This document shows positions 1-7,104 of a stretch of 43,093 bases of DNA, one piece after another (the stretch's first letter is position 1; the number at the start of each line of letters is the position of its first letter). The DNA comes from JAFDXJ01 sp038257845 (GTDB lineage Bacteria > Bacteroidota > Bacteroidia > Chitinophagales > Chitinophagaceae), in contig JBBSQL010000024.1 in NCBI GenBank assembly GCA_038257845.1, positions 1 to 43,093 of the forward strand, given 5' to 3'. Below the pieces are notes generated by a model. That model was not told the origin of the DNA, ran no database searches, and saw nothing but the letters and a program-made list of their open reading frames with translations. Made by a program: the position numbers and the translations under genes.

Positions 1-12
1 ACCGAAGAATCC

Positions 13-47
13 TTAACTGAAAGGGGTATCGAACCCCTTTCAGTTAA
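13..47. repeat. Perfect 14-bp hairpin resembling a tRNA T-arm
   Basis: The arms TTAACTGAAAGGGG (13-26) and CCCCTTTCAGTTAA (34-47) are perfectly complementary around a 7-nt loop. Read on the minus strand, the loop is TTCGATA, close to the canonical tRNA T-loop consensus TTCRANY, and the five closing pairs are AGGGG/CCCCT as in a T stem. The further nine pairs stack on it like an acceptor arm, but no D or anticodon arm is present, so this is not a tRNA gene. No T-tract follows on either strand, so a simple intrinsic terminator is unlikely. It may be a tRNA-like minihelix, a recombination site or a chance hairpin. Confidence 0.6.
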
Positions 48-166
48 ACACAAACAAAGCGGCTCTGCATTACCCAAAGAATCAAGTTCTTATTTTTTAA
101 CCTAACGGAATTTACTGTCCGTGAAATTCGAGCCACCTCACACATCCTAAACAGGTAGAATTCTTC

Positions 167-445
167 TTGAACACAGCAAAGTTACTAGATTTTGATTTGG
201 ATGACAAAGCATTTACTGACTTCAGCGAACAAAGTGAGGAATATTTAATAAATGTTTTAAAGACGCTTAGTGAGTCTCAGAAGGAATGGCTAGTTTGGAA
301 TCTGAATGGAATTGCTTATGTTACAGGCAAGGCAACAGAAGCTGAGGTTGGAGCAGCTGTAAATATTTGTAATAGAATGGGTATAACTGACGATAGATAT
401 ATTAGCATTATCCAAAAAACAAAAAATATAATGAATAGAATGTAG
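167..445 (+). CDS. Small hypothetical protein, TTG start
   Basis: A 92-residue, probably all-helical soluble protein with no family I recognise. The frame is open from about position 125, but the only plausible start is TTG at 167, giving a product beginning MNTAKLLDFDLDD. The composition (acidic N-terminus, a central stretch rich in Ala, Val and Gly near residues 55-68, basic C-terminus ending NIMNRM) looks like real protein rather than a shadow frame. It stands alone, 253 bp from the convergent toxin gene, in an AT-rich accessory segment. It could be a cassette-type orphan gene or the C-terminal remnant of a longer one. No function is proposed. Confidence 0.45.
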   Translation: MNTAKLLDFDLDDKAFTDFSEQSEEYLINVLKTLSESQKEWLVWNLNGIAYVTGKATEAEVGAAVNICNRMGITDDRYISIIQKTKNIMNRM

Positions 446-602
446 AACATTTATTTGATATACTTGCTTGATTGGGAATTACTTTGTCGTCACATTTTTA
501 TCTTTTAATAAATGAAATGTTTAATATAAAATTTCAACTTTTAAAAGGCTTGGCTCAATTATAATTTGAGTAACATAGCAGTATCTATTAAGTTAGCGAA
601 TT

Positions 603-672
603 CCCCTACTCTCATTAGTGATTACGCAGCACACTAAGGAGCTAAATAAAAACCAGGCTTAGCCCGGAATTT
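603..672 (+). repeat. Dispersed two-hairpin repeat, family 1, copy A
   Basis: This is one of five related intergenic copies (others near 2279, 4870, 6121 and 30911), all in the same orientation. The first part contains ATTAGTG and CACTAAGGAGCTAAATAAAA around a GC-rich centre; the second is CCAGGCTTAGCCCGG followed by AATTT. Both parts are short inverted repeats. Copy A lies between two convergent genes. The family is not coding and I do not know a name for it. Confidence 0.7.
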
Positions 673-697
673 AAAAAACCCATTTTTTGTCACCAAA

Positions 698-1141
698 TTA
701 ATTAAGTAAAATTCGCTTGTATCTCCTTTTGACACTACTTGAATTTGCAAAACACTTTATAACATTTTCTAATTCTTCATCAGTTAGTTCTCCAATAATT
801 TCATACTCTACATTTTCAATTGAATATCTTGACATTAAATCAATAACATTAAAATCGTCCAACCATTGCCCATGTAGGAAAGTGTCCAGTTCAAATGACC
901 AGCCATTTTTTGTTATTGGTTTGTTTGCTTCAAATATGTAACAGTTAATACACGCTTCCGGCATTTCTAAACAACCATGTCGAATTATCTGCAAAGTTGG
1001 TAAATGAGCCTGACTGGAAGGAAGGCTTGCTAAAATTACGCTCTCACTAATTATTTTAAGAACCAGAAAATATTTTGGTTTACTTCCGCCGTTTTTAAAA
1101 AAGAAAGGGTCGAAATAAATTATTTTACCTGGAGTATACAA
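698..1141 (-). CDS. Putative MazF/PemK-like toxin partner of Panacea antitoxin
   Basis: A 147-residue protein that probably acts as the toxin of a toxin-antitoxin pair. The N-terminus (GKIIYFDPFFF, then KYFLVLKII about 12 residues on) has the spacing of the first strands of the MazF/PemK SH3-like barrel, where GDIVLVDF and RPALVLS-like motifs occur. A Cys-containing segment (HGCLEMPEACINC) and an acidic helix (TDEELENVIKCF) follow. It starts with TTG at 1141, only 3 bp after the stop of the upstream antitoxin-like gene, so the two are very likely co-transcribed and translationally coupled. The toxin role is inferred from this pairing and the weak fold resemblance; catalytic residues cannot be assigned with certainty. 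Confidence 0.6.
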   Translation of the reverse strand: MYTPGKIIYFDPFFFKNGGSKPKYFLVLKIISESVILASLPSSQAHLPTLQIIRHGCLEMPEACINCYIFEANKPITKNGWSFELDTFLHGQWLDDFNVIDLMSRYSIENVEYEIIGELTDEELENVIKCFANSSSVKRRYKRILLN

Positions 1142-1144
1142 AGT

Positions 1145-1774
1145 TTAAACCTTTAAACTTTTAGATTGAGTAAGAAATTCTTTATGACTATTATATAACA
1201 TTAGTTTATCGCTGTCATTCGCTAATGCCTCTGCCAGGTTAATTTCAAAATCTGTAGTAGTGATTTTTCCTGTTTCCAACAATTCTAAAACACCATTTCT
1301 CAACGCAGTATTATACCAGGGAGAATTCTTTTTGTGCGTAAAATTAATCAATTCATCAGCAGTGCAATATCTAAATCTTTCTATGATTTCGTCCAGCAAC
1401 TTTATTTCATTATCGCTGAATTCGTCATCTGAAAAATCCATTTTTGGTAAAATAACTGTTATTCCATCTTTCGTTTCTTTTTTTATGTATGGTTCTAATA
1501 AGTTTAACTCATCTGTAAGTTCCACATATAAATCTTTTGAAACAGGACCAAGTTTCCAAACATCAAAACGTAAATTAAAAAAAGGGATTCCAAACTTTAA
1601 AATTGAAATTTCTTCAATTATAAATATGAATTTAAGAAGATGAGTTTTGGAAGCTTTTTCCAAATGCTCACACAAATAAATTAAAGTATTTCCAAGTTTA
1701 TCAAGCTGGTTTTTTGTATATATTTCCTGGACTTGCATAACCAAATATATGTTATTTTGTGTAAAATAGTACAT
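1145..1774 (-). CDS. Panacea-domain (SocA-like) antitoxin
   Basis: A 209-residue cytoplasmic protein with a Panacea/SocA-like (DUF4065-type) domain. The diagnostic parts are the helix LDKLGNTLIYLCEHLEK (residues 25-41), the KTHLLKFIFIIEE segment and the FDVWKLGPVSKDLYVEL block around residues 71-87, which matches the family's W-x-x-GPV-x-x-x-LY pattern. Panacea domains are known as promiscuous antitoxin domains paired with many unrelated toxins. The gene lies first in a two-gene operon, directly upstream of the MazF-like partner, the usual order of such pairs. ATG at 1774 is taken as the start; a second ATG at 1738 (MQVQEIYTKN) is equally possible and would remove 12 residues. Confidence 0.75.
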   Translation of the reverse strand: MYYFTQNNIYLVMQVQEIYTKNQLDKLGNTLIYLCEHLEKASKTHLLKFIFIIEEISILKFGIPFFNLRFDVWKLGPVSKDLYVELTDELNLLEPYIKKETKDGITVILPKMDFSDDEFSDNEIKLLDEIIERFRYCTADELINFTHKKNSPWYNTALRNGVLELLETGKITTTDFEINLAEALANDSDKLMLYNSHKEFLTQSKSLKV

Positions 1775-1877
1775 AAATATTCAAAAACTAAAAACATTAG
1801 ATTTTTGGTAATATGAATGAATACATACAATAAGGATATTACAAAAATGAAGGCTGACGAAAAGAGTCTTTCAACTT

Positions 1878-2228
1878 TTGTTTTTCAATTTAGCAATACA
1901 TCCAGCAATTCATTCTAAAGTTAAATCTACAGTTTGTGATACTGCAAATATTTTAAAAGAAGATGCCGGGAGCGGTTTTTATGCAAGTGTGATGACATTT
2001 GCCAGCTTAGCAAAAGTCAAAGATCCACGGCCTGCAATTAAACAACTAACAATGCCTGTGTTAGTGATGAAAGGAACATGTGATAATCAAAAATGGGGAT
2101 TCACCAATGAATACCTGGAACTATTCAAAAAAAGTGAATTAAAAATAATTCCTGGTGCAGGGCATTATATTTCGGTGGAACAACCACGATTGTATATCAA
2201 GACGATTTTGGAATTTTTAAATAAATGA
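1878..2228 (+). pseudogene. C-terminal fragment of an alpha/beta hydrolase
   Basis: The 116 residues match only the last part of an alpha/beta hydrolase of the lactonase/esterase type. TMPVLVMKGTCDN carries the third catalytic acid on its loop and IPGAGHYISVEQP carries the catalytic His. The family is normally 260-300 residues, so the nucleophile elbow (GxSxG) and the whole N-terminal half are missing. The reading frame begins at a TTG with no good start upstream. An ATG-started frame near 1848 runs in another frame into the same region and stops, which suggests decay by frameshift or deletion. It lies between two toxin-antitoxin modules and is probably non-functional. Confidence 0.75.
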
Positions 2229-2278
2229 AGAAAATAACACTACAAAAGTTCAATATTTATAAAAAGGAAATACCGAAA

Positions 2279-2344
2279 GCCCCGCTATTAGTGTTTGCGT
2301 AGCGCACTAAATAAGAAAATAAAAGCCGGGCTTAGCCTGGAATT
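2279..2344 (+). repeat. Dispersed two-hairpin repeat, family 1, copy B
   Basis: The most complete copy. A CCCCGCTATTAGTG arm and a GCGCACTAA arm flank a GC-rich centre, followed by AAATAAAAG and the hairpin CCGGGCTTAGCCTGG, which pairs seven bases around a single T with one G-U pair. It lies 50 bp after the hydrolase fragment. Confidence 0.7.
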
Positions 2345-2493
2345 AATGAAAGAATCATTAAATTAGAAAACCGTTCTGTGAAAATGATTATCAATCAATT
2401 AGAGAGTTTTACATTTTACACTTTGTGAAAATTTTTTTAATAAAAACATAATCATTTATATTTACGCTTCAATAGAATTAAATAATTTAAGAA

Positions 2494-2958
2494 ATGGACT
2501 GCCAAACATATAAACCTCAAATAGCTGAAACTTTTCAAAAAGTTAGGAAATTTTCTTTCGAAGAAAAAAGAGAAGCTTTCTATGATGAGAAAAAAATCAA
2601 CAAATTATTAGACACTATCCTGGATTTTAAAAAAGCATTTACTACTAAAACTACCAAAATTGAAGACCTTGTTGAAAAAATTGAAAAAATAACCTGGTTT
2701 AACGAATTGGACAAAGATTGCTTAATGCTAATCAATGACTTAATTTCATCTATAAGAGACCTGCATTCGTCATTATTACGCCAATACGTTTCCTTAAATT
2801 TTATTCGTTCAAAAGGAGTAGCAACAATTGAAATTAAAAATTTTAAAAACGCAATAGACGATCTGAAAGACGTTGCGAATGACCTTGATTCCAGGTTCTT
2901 TTTCTTATCAAATAATGATGAATTTCAGGAAACAACTAAAGAACTTTCATTATTGTAA
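2494..2958 (+). CDS. Helical protein, possible antitoxin partner of the RelE-like gene
   Basis: A 154-residue protein that I do not recognise. It is predicted to be almost entirely helical and rich in Lys and Glu, with coiled-coil-like stretches around residues 14-50 (KVRKFSFEEKREAFYDEKK) and 55-70 (TKIEDLVEKIEKI). No signal peptide or membrane segment is visible. Its stop codon is followed immediately, with zero bases between, by the ATG of a RelE/ParE-like gene, so the two must be one transcription unit. This placement suggests an antitoxin or regulatory subunit, but it lacks an obvious ribbon-helix-helix or HTH domain and is longer than most type II antitoxins. The antitoxin role is inference from position alone. 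Confidence 0.6.
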   Translation: MDCQTYKPQIAETFQKVRKFSFEEKREAFYDEKKINKLLDTILDFKKAFTTKTTKIEDLVEKIEKITWFNELDKDCLMLINDLISSIRDLHSSLLRQYVSLNFIRSKGVATIEIKNFKNAIDDLKDVANDLDSRFFFLSNNDEFQETTKELSLL

Positions 2959-3357
2959 ATGAATATATTTTGCCTGGAAGATTTCAAAATCGAGTTTGAA
3001 AAACTGAAAAAGAAAAATTCTTACTCAACCATAGAGAAAGATATTATTGAGTACTTTTTCAATAAAGACATTCAAGAATTAATGTCAGGTACAAGGCTGA
3101 ACAATAGCGATACAACACCATATATAAAGAAAAGATTAAAGGGAAGCGGAGGTTTGAGAGTGTACTTCCTATTTATAATTAAAGAAGAAAAACTTTACCT
3201 TATGTTTTTGCATCCCAAAACCGGCTCATTAGGTTACGAAAATATTACCGACGAATCAAAAGCTTTTTTATACAAAAAAGTTCTGGAATGTATAAAGAAT
3301 AATAACTTATTTATGATTTTAGTTGAAAATAATAAACTTGTTTTTGATAAGCAATAA
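2959..3357 (+). CDS. RelE/ParE-fold toxin-like protein
   Basis: A 132-residue protein with a C-terminal half resembling the RelE/HigB/ParE toxin fold. Basic IKKRLKGSGGLRVYFLFII (residues 57-75) corresponds to the central strands with the Arg-Val-x-Tyr core. KLYLMFLHPKTGSL is the following strand and loop, and a C-terminal helix (YKKVLECIKNNNLF) completes the domain. These toxins act as ribosome-dependent or free RNases, or on gyrase; which applies here cannot be read from the sequence. The first 45 residues form an extra helical region relative to short RelE proteins. The ATG abuts the stop of the preceding gene, implying coupled translation. The toxin assignment is moderate; its partner is of an unrecognised type. 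Confidence 0.55.
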   Translation: MNIFCLEDFKIEFEKLKKKNSYSTIEKDIIEYFFNKDIQELMSGTRLNNSDTTPYIKKRLKGSGGLRVYFLFIIKEEKLYLMFLHPKTGSLGYENITDESKAFLYKKVLECIKNNNLFMILVENNKLVFDKQ

Positions 3358-3390
3358 TATTGCATACAATATGAATTGGGCAAAAAGAAA

Positions 3391-3417
3391 ATAAAATTTC
3401 AACTTTTTAAATGGCTT
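3391..3417 (+). repeat. Short AT-rich repeat shared with 526-551
   Basis: ATAAAATTTCAACTTTT occurs here and at 526-542, followed in both places by an A-rich step and GGCTT. Both copies lie just after small accessory genes. The low complexity makes chance resemblance possible, but a run of 17 identical bases plus GGCTT is more than expected. Confidence 0.4.
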
Positions 3418-3469
3418 CAAAAAGAAGACACATAAAACGCCGAAGAACGAATAAAAAAAGCAATAAAAC

Positions 3470-4657
3470 TCAAACAATATCATGCAGATTTTCCATATAT
3501 TTATATCCCGAGCCGGTATTCAGCAATAAAACTTTTTCATGTACGTCAATGATTTTTTGATCCCGTAATTGCAACAGTGCTTTCCAGGTGGCCGCACCTT
3601 CAGGACAAATCAGTAACCCTTCTGTTTTCGAAATTTCATTTACACCGCTTACAATATCGGCATCACTGATGGCAATAGCTGTGCCTCCCGATTCCTCAAG
3701 TACCTGCAACATCATATCCATGCCAAATGGATAAGGCACGGCCAGTCCGTTTGCAATTGTTGCCTTAGGCAAAAACATAGATTTCCAGTTTTCCCTGTTA
3801 TGTAATGCATGTAATATGGGCGCACAGTTTTTGGATTGCACGGCAATCATCCTGGGCAGTGGTCCCGTTAGCCAACCCATTGTTTTCATCTCTATAAATG
3901 CTTTCCAAATTCCGATAAGGCCTGTACCGCCACCAGCCGGGTAAATGATTACATCGGGCAGATGCCAGTTAAGTTGTTCTGCTATTTCGTAACCCATTGT
4001 TTTTTTACCTTCAATACGGTAAGGTTCTTTCATGGTGGAGACATCGAAATATTGATTGTCTTTATTAATTGCTGAAACTTTTTTTGCACAATCATTAATC
4101 AGGCCGTCAACCAATACCAGTTCGGCTCCATACAATGCACATTCATGCTTAAAGATAGTTGGTGTTTGTGAGGGCATTACCACCGTACATATTATTCCAG
4201 CCTTTGCGCAATAAGCAGCTAATGCTCCACCCGCATTTCCTGCCGTAGGCACAATGCATTTCCTTATACCAAGTTCCTTTGCTTTGGATACTGCCACACT
4301 CATTCCCCTTGCTTTAAATGATCCGGTTGGGTTGAAGGATTCGTCTTTCATCAGCAATTCATCAAAACCATACTTGTATGCAAGTTTGTGCAAATGATGG
4401 ATAGGTGTCATGCCTTCGCCAAGGCTTACAATATTTTGTTTGTTGAAAACAGGCAACAAGGTTTCATAGCGCCACATCGTATTTTGAGACGATGAAAGTG
4501 CTGATTTTGAAGGTGCCGATAGCAGGTCATAATTAACAACTAACGGTTTGTTGCAGCAGGTTGCATAAGTGTTAATCTCAGTAATTTTGTATTCTTTTTT
4601 ACAATTTGAACAGGAAATGTTTGTTACTAAACTGTATGGCCTGTTTAATTTATTCAT
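3470..4657 (-). CDS. thrC: Threonine synthase
   Basis: A 395-residue pyridoxal-phosphate enzyme that converts O-phosphohomoserine to threonine, the last step of threonine biosynthesis, in the cytoplasm. The PLP lysine is K115 in SFNPTGSFKARG, the asparagine-containing TAGNAGGALAAY loop follows, and GGGTGLIG near residues 242-249 is the phosphate-binding turn. An N-terminal Cys cluster (CSNCKK at 16-21, CC at 34-35) resembles the zinc-ribbon-like start of many threonine synthases. Length and motifs fit an intact enzyme of fold type II. The neighbouring homoserine-pathway genes are not in the window, so it appears to be a stand-alone gene. A small upstream frame overlaps its ATG in the ATGA manner. 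Confidence 0.85.
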   Translation of the reverse strand: MNKLNRPYSLVTNISCSNCKKEYKITEINTYATCCNKPLVVNYDLLSAPSKSALSSSQNTMWRYETLLPVFNKQNIVSLGEGMTPIHHLHKLAYKYGFDELLMKDESFNPTGSFKARGMSVAVSKAKELGIRKCIVPTAGNAGGALAAYCAKAGIICTVVMPSQTPTIFKHECALYGAELVLVDGLINDCAKKVSAINKDNQYFDVSTMKEPYRIEGKKTMGYEIAEQLNWHLPDVIIYPAGGGTGLIGIWKAFIEMKTMGWLTGPLPRMIAVQSKNCAPILHALHNRENWKSMFLPKATIANGLAVPYPFGMDMMLQVLEESGGTAIAISDADIVSGVNEISKTEGLLICPEGAATWKALLQLRDQKIIDVHEKVLLLNTGSGYKYMENLHDIV

Positions 4658-4863
4658 ATCCCGAAACTACAAATAATACGATAACCAAAACAATGGAATA
4701 AATTATGGGCTATAATGTAAATCAAATTTTTGCAAAACAGGATAAATGCTTTGCTGAGTTCGTTGTTTTCGGGATCATGAAGTTGAATAAAAAAAAAGTT
4801 ATAGATGATCTGGCAATTCATGATCCTGGCAATAATATGGTCGCCGTATTTCAGTTCTTTCAA
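4654..4863 (-). CDS. Possible small ORF coupled to thrC
   Basis: A 69-codon frame starting with TTG (MKELKYGDHIIARI) ends in a TGA that shares bases with the thrC ATG, an arrangement typical of translational coupling. The first 38 residues (to NNELSKAF) look protein-like, while the rest is hydrophobic and Cys/His-rich and may be out of the original frame. Its 5' end lies 7 bp from repeat copy C, so it may be a gene truncated by that repeat. I do not recognise it, and it could be chance. Confidence 0.25.
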   Translation of the reverse strand: MKELKYGDHIIARIMNCQIIYNFFFIQLHDPENNELSKAFILFCKNLIYIIAHNLFHCFGYRIICSFGI

Positions 4864-4869
4864 TACCGA

Positions 4870-4930
4870 ACCCCGCTCTCTTCTTAGTGTTTGCGCAGCG
4901 CACTAAGGAGCTAAATAAAAGCCTGCGCAT
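4870..4930 (+). repeat. Dispersed two-hairpin repeat, family 1, copy C
   Basis: This copy carries the first hairpin in its best form (CTTAGTG, then GCGCAGCG, then CACTAAGGAGCTAAATAAAA). The second hairpin is truncated after AGCCTGCGCAT. It occupies the 364-bp stretch between thrC and the divergent methyltransferase gene, where no convincing gene is otherwise seen apart from the weak small ORF at 4654-4863. Confidence 0.7.
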
Positions 4931-5021
4931 ACAAACAACTTTTTTAATCTACTTGTTTCAGTATGTATTATCTTAGTCAACTGAAAACAGGATTTTGGTT
5001 ATCATTAAATAATTAAAAACT

Positions 5022-6062
5022 ATGACACACAACGAAAATCATCCCACCCCTGAAAACATCATGAAAATCGGCACAGGATTTTGGGCATCAAAAATTCTTT
5101 TATCAGCCGTAAAATTTCAAATCTTCACTACCCTTGCCGAAAAAAAATCAATGTCAGCGAAGGATATTAAAACGCATTTAGGATTAAAATGCACCGACCG
5201 TAATGTGTATGATTATTTAGATGCCCTTACAACTTTTGGTTTCCTCCAACGTGAAGGTTTGTTGGAAACAGCAACGTATTCAAACCACAACGACACCGAT
5301 TTTTTCTTAGATAAAAACAAGCCATCTTATATTGGAGGTATTTTGGAAATGATGAACAACCGGCTCTATAATTTCTGGGGAAGTTTAGAAGAAGGCCTGC
5401 TTACCGGCCTGCCGCAAAACGAAGCAAAAAGCGGAGAAAATATGTTTGAAGCACTTTATTCAGATGCTGATAGATTGAAAGAATTTATTCACGCAATGAG
5501 CGGTATTCAAATAGGAAACTTCATGGCATTTTCACAATCGTTTGATTTTTCTAAATCTAAAACGTTGGTTGATGTTGGCGGTTCAGGTGCAATGCTTTCA
5601 TTGATGGTAGCTAAACATCAGCCTCATATGACATGTGTGTCGTGGGATTTACCTGAAGTTGCACCCATTGCAAACGAAAACATTCAAAAACTTCAATTAA
5701 ATGACAGGGTTAAAACTGCCAATGGAGATTTCTTTAAAGATCCTTTGCCAACAGCCGACATTATTGTAATGGGAAATATATTGCACGACTGGGATGAAGA
5801 AACCAAACTGATGTTGATGAAGAAAGCCTATGATGCTTTACCAGGTGGTGGCGCATTTGTGGCTATTGAAAGTATTATTGATGACGAAAGAAATAAGAAT
5901 GTTTTTGGCATGATGATGAGTTTAAATATGCTTATTGAAACTGGAAAAGGCTTTGACTATACTTTTGCCGATTTTAATAAATGGGCAAAAGCAGCCGGCT
6001 TTACATCAACTAAACTACATCAATTGGCCGGACCTTCAAGTGCAGCGATCGCTTTCAAATAA
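5022..6062 (+). CDS. O-methyltransferase, acetylserotonin/plant-type family
   Basis: A 346-residue SAM-dependent methyltransferase of the Methyltransf_2 family (acetylserotonin/caffeate O-methyltransferase type). Residues 15-105 form the winged-helix dimerisation domain (FWASKILLSAVKFQIFTTLAE, then LGLKCTDRNVYDYLDALTTFGFL). The catalytic domain follows. LVDVGGSGAMLSLMVAK (about 182-198) is the SAM glycine loop, WDLPEVAP the acidic loop, ANGDFFKDPLP the next strand, and GNILHDWDEE places the catalytic His where the family has it. It probably methylates a hydroxylated small molecule in the cytoplasm; the substrate cannot be read. It stands alone on the plus strand, flanked by two copies of the family 1 repeat. 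The start is ATG at 5022. Confidence 0.8.
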   Translation: MTHNENHPTPENIMKIGTGFWASKILLSAVKFQIFTTLAEKKSMSAKDIKTHLGLKCTDRNVYDYLDALTTFGFLQREGLLETATYSNHNDTDFFLDKNKPSYIGGILEMMNNRLYNFWGSLEEGLLTGLPQNEAKSGENMFEALYSDADRLKEFIHAMSGIQIGNFMAFSQSFDFSKSKTLVDVGGSGAMLSLMVAKHQPHMTCVSWDLPEVAPIANENIQKLQLNDRVKTANGDFFKDPLPTADIIVMGNILHDWDEETKLMLMKKAYDALPGGGAFVAIESIIDDERNKNVFGMMMSLNMLIETGKGFDYTFADFNKWAKAAGFTSTKLHQLAGPSSAAIAFK

Positions 6063-6120
6063 AATTGCTGCTAACAAAAAGTCCATGACGTTTTATCAAA
6101 CGGCTGCAAATCGCACCTAT

Positions 6121-6189
6121 ACGCCACTCTATCAAGTGTCAGCGCTGCGCACTATGGAGGTAAATAAGAGCGGAATTAGCCTGGAATCA
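6121..6189 (+). repeat. Dispersed two-hairpin repeat, family 1, copy D
   Basis: A diverged copy. CGCCACTCTATCAAGTG, CAGCGCTGCGCACTATGGAG and TAAATAAGAG align with copies A-C, then GGAATTAGCCTGGAATCAAG aligns with the second hairpin region, whose left arm is lost. It lies 60 bp after the methyltransferase stop. Confidence 0.6.
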
Positions 6190-6301
6190 AGTAACAATCC
6201 TTGACTAAATAATAAAAGACTTAATTACTTTAGAAAACCAGGAGTAAACTTTTAAAAACCTAAAAATTTATACGCTATCAAAACAAATTTCGTTACGTAT
6301 A

Positions 6302-6309
6302 TATGTTTG
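6302..6309 (+). promoter_or_regulatory. Candidate -7 box (TATGTTTG)
   Basis: TATGTTTG matches the Bacteroidota TAnnTTTG -7 box and lies 40 bp upstream of the lipoprotein ATG at 6350. No clear TTTG -33 box is present at the expected distance. Confidence 0.4.
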
Positions 6310-6349
6310 ATATTTGCATGATTCCAGCAGAAAATCTGATCGCTCATTT

Positions 6350-7102
6350 ATGAAAAAAATTATTTTAATAGTACTTGTTTTTACACAATCACTTTTATGG
6401 ATGGGCTGCGCAAAACAATCTGAAACGTTGCCGCTGCCAGCGCTCACAGATTATTATCCATTGGCGCTCGGCCATACGCTGGTGTACAGGCTGGATTCCA
6501 CGTCGCTGACTTCATTCGGACAGGCATTGGTCATTAATAGTTATCATTTGAAAGATAGTATTGGGGATACTGTTTTCGATAACCAGGGAAGATTGTCTTA
6601 TCGCGTTTTTCGTTCCCTGACGGATACTTTGGAACAAACAGGCTGGGTGCCTTTATCCACGTATTTTATTACGCCCACGCCAAATTCAATAGAAGTGGTG
6701 GATGATCATAACCTTCGTTTTATAAAAATGAAAGAGCCGCTGCGTGAAGGTTATAGCTGGAAAGGAAATTCTTATATTGATACGCGCTCTGCAAATTCAC
6801 CCGTGCAGTATATGGATAACTGGGATTATGTGTATCAAAATAATAATCAAACATTCAACAGTCTTATGGGGCCGATTGATTTTTCTGTCACCGTTTTTCA
6901 GCACGATGAAACTTCACCGCCCGGGCCTTTTGATCCACAATATTATCAGCAAAGAAATTATTCTGTGGAAGTATATGGCCGCGGAATTGGTTTGGTGTAT
7001 AAAGATTTCCTGCACTGGACCTGGCAAACCACTCCCCCGCCGGCATCTTTCGCGGATGACAGTTATGGTTTCCGCATCAATTTAATACGCGTAGAACAAT
7101 GA
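6350..7102 (+). CDS. Putative lipoprotein of unknown function
   Basis: A 250-residue exported lipoprotein. I chose ATG at 6350 because it gives a textbook lipoprotein signal: MKKIILIVLVFTQSLLWMGC, basic n-region, hydrophobic core and a lipobox ending at Cys20. A TTG at 6314 would add 12 charged residues before the signal and is less likely. The mature part begins with DYYPLALGHTLVYRLDS, a pattern common in Bacteroidota lipoproteins of predicted beta-sandwich type, and ends with a strand-rich region (GRGIGLVYKDFLHWTWQTT). No catalytic motif is visible. It is convergent with the rRNA methyltransferase gene, with only 2 bp between the stops. Confidence 0.75.
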   Translation: MKKIILIVLVFTQSLLWMGCAKQSETLPLPALTDYYPLALGHTLVYRLDSTSLTSFGQALVINSYHLKDSIGDTVFDNQGRLSYRVFRSLTDTLEQTGWVPLSTYFITPTPNSIEVVDDHNLRFIKMKEPLREGYSWKGNSYIDTRSANSPVQYMDNWDYVYQNNNQTFNSLMGPIDFSVTVFQHDETSPPGPFDPQYYQQRNYSVEVYGRGIGLVYKDFLHWTWQTTPPPASFADDSYGFRINLIRVEQ

Positions 7103-7104
7103 GT

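Noticed and set aside
13..47. tRNA gene on the minus strand
   Set aside because: Only the T-arm and an acceptor-like stem are present; D and anticodon arms are absent because the two stem strands directly flank the T-arm.
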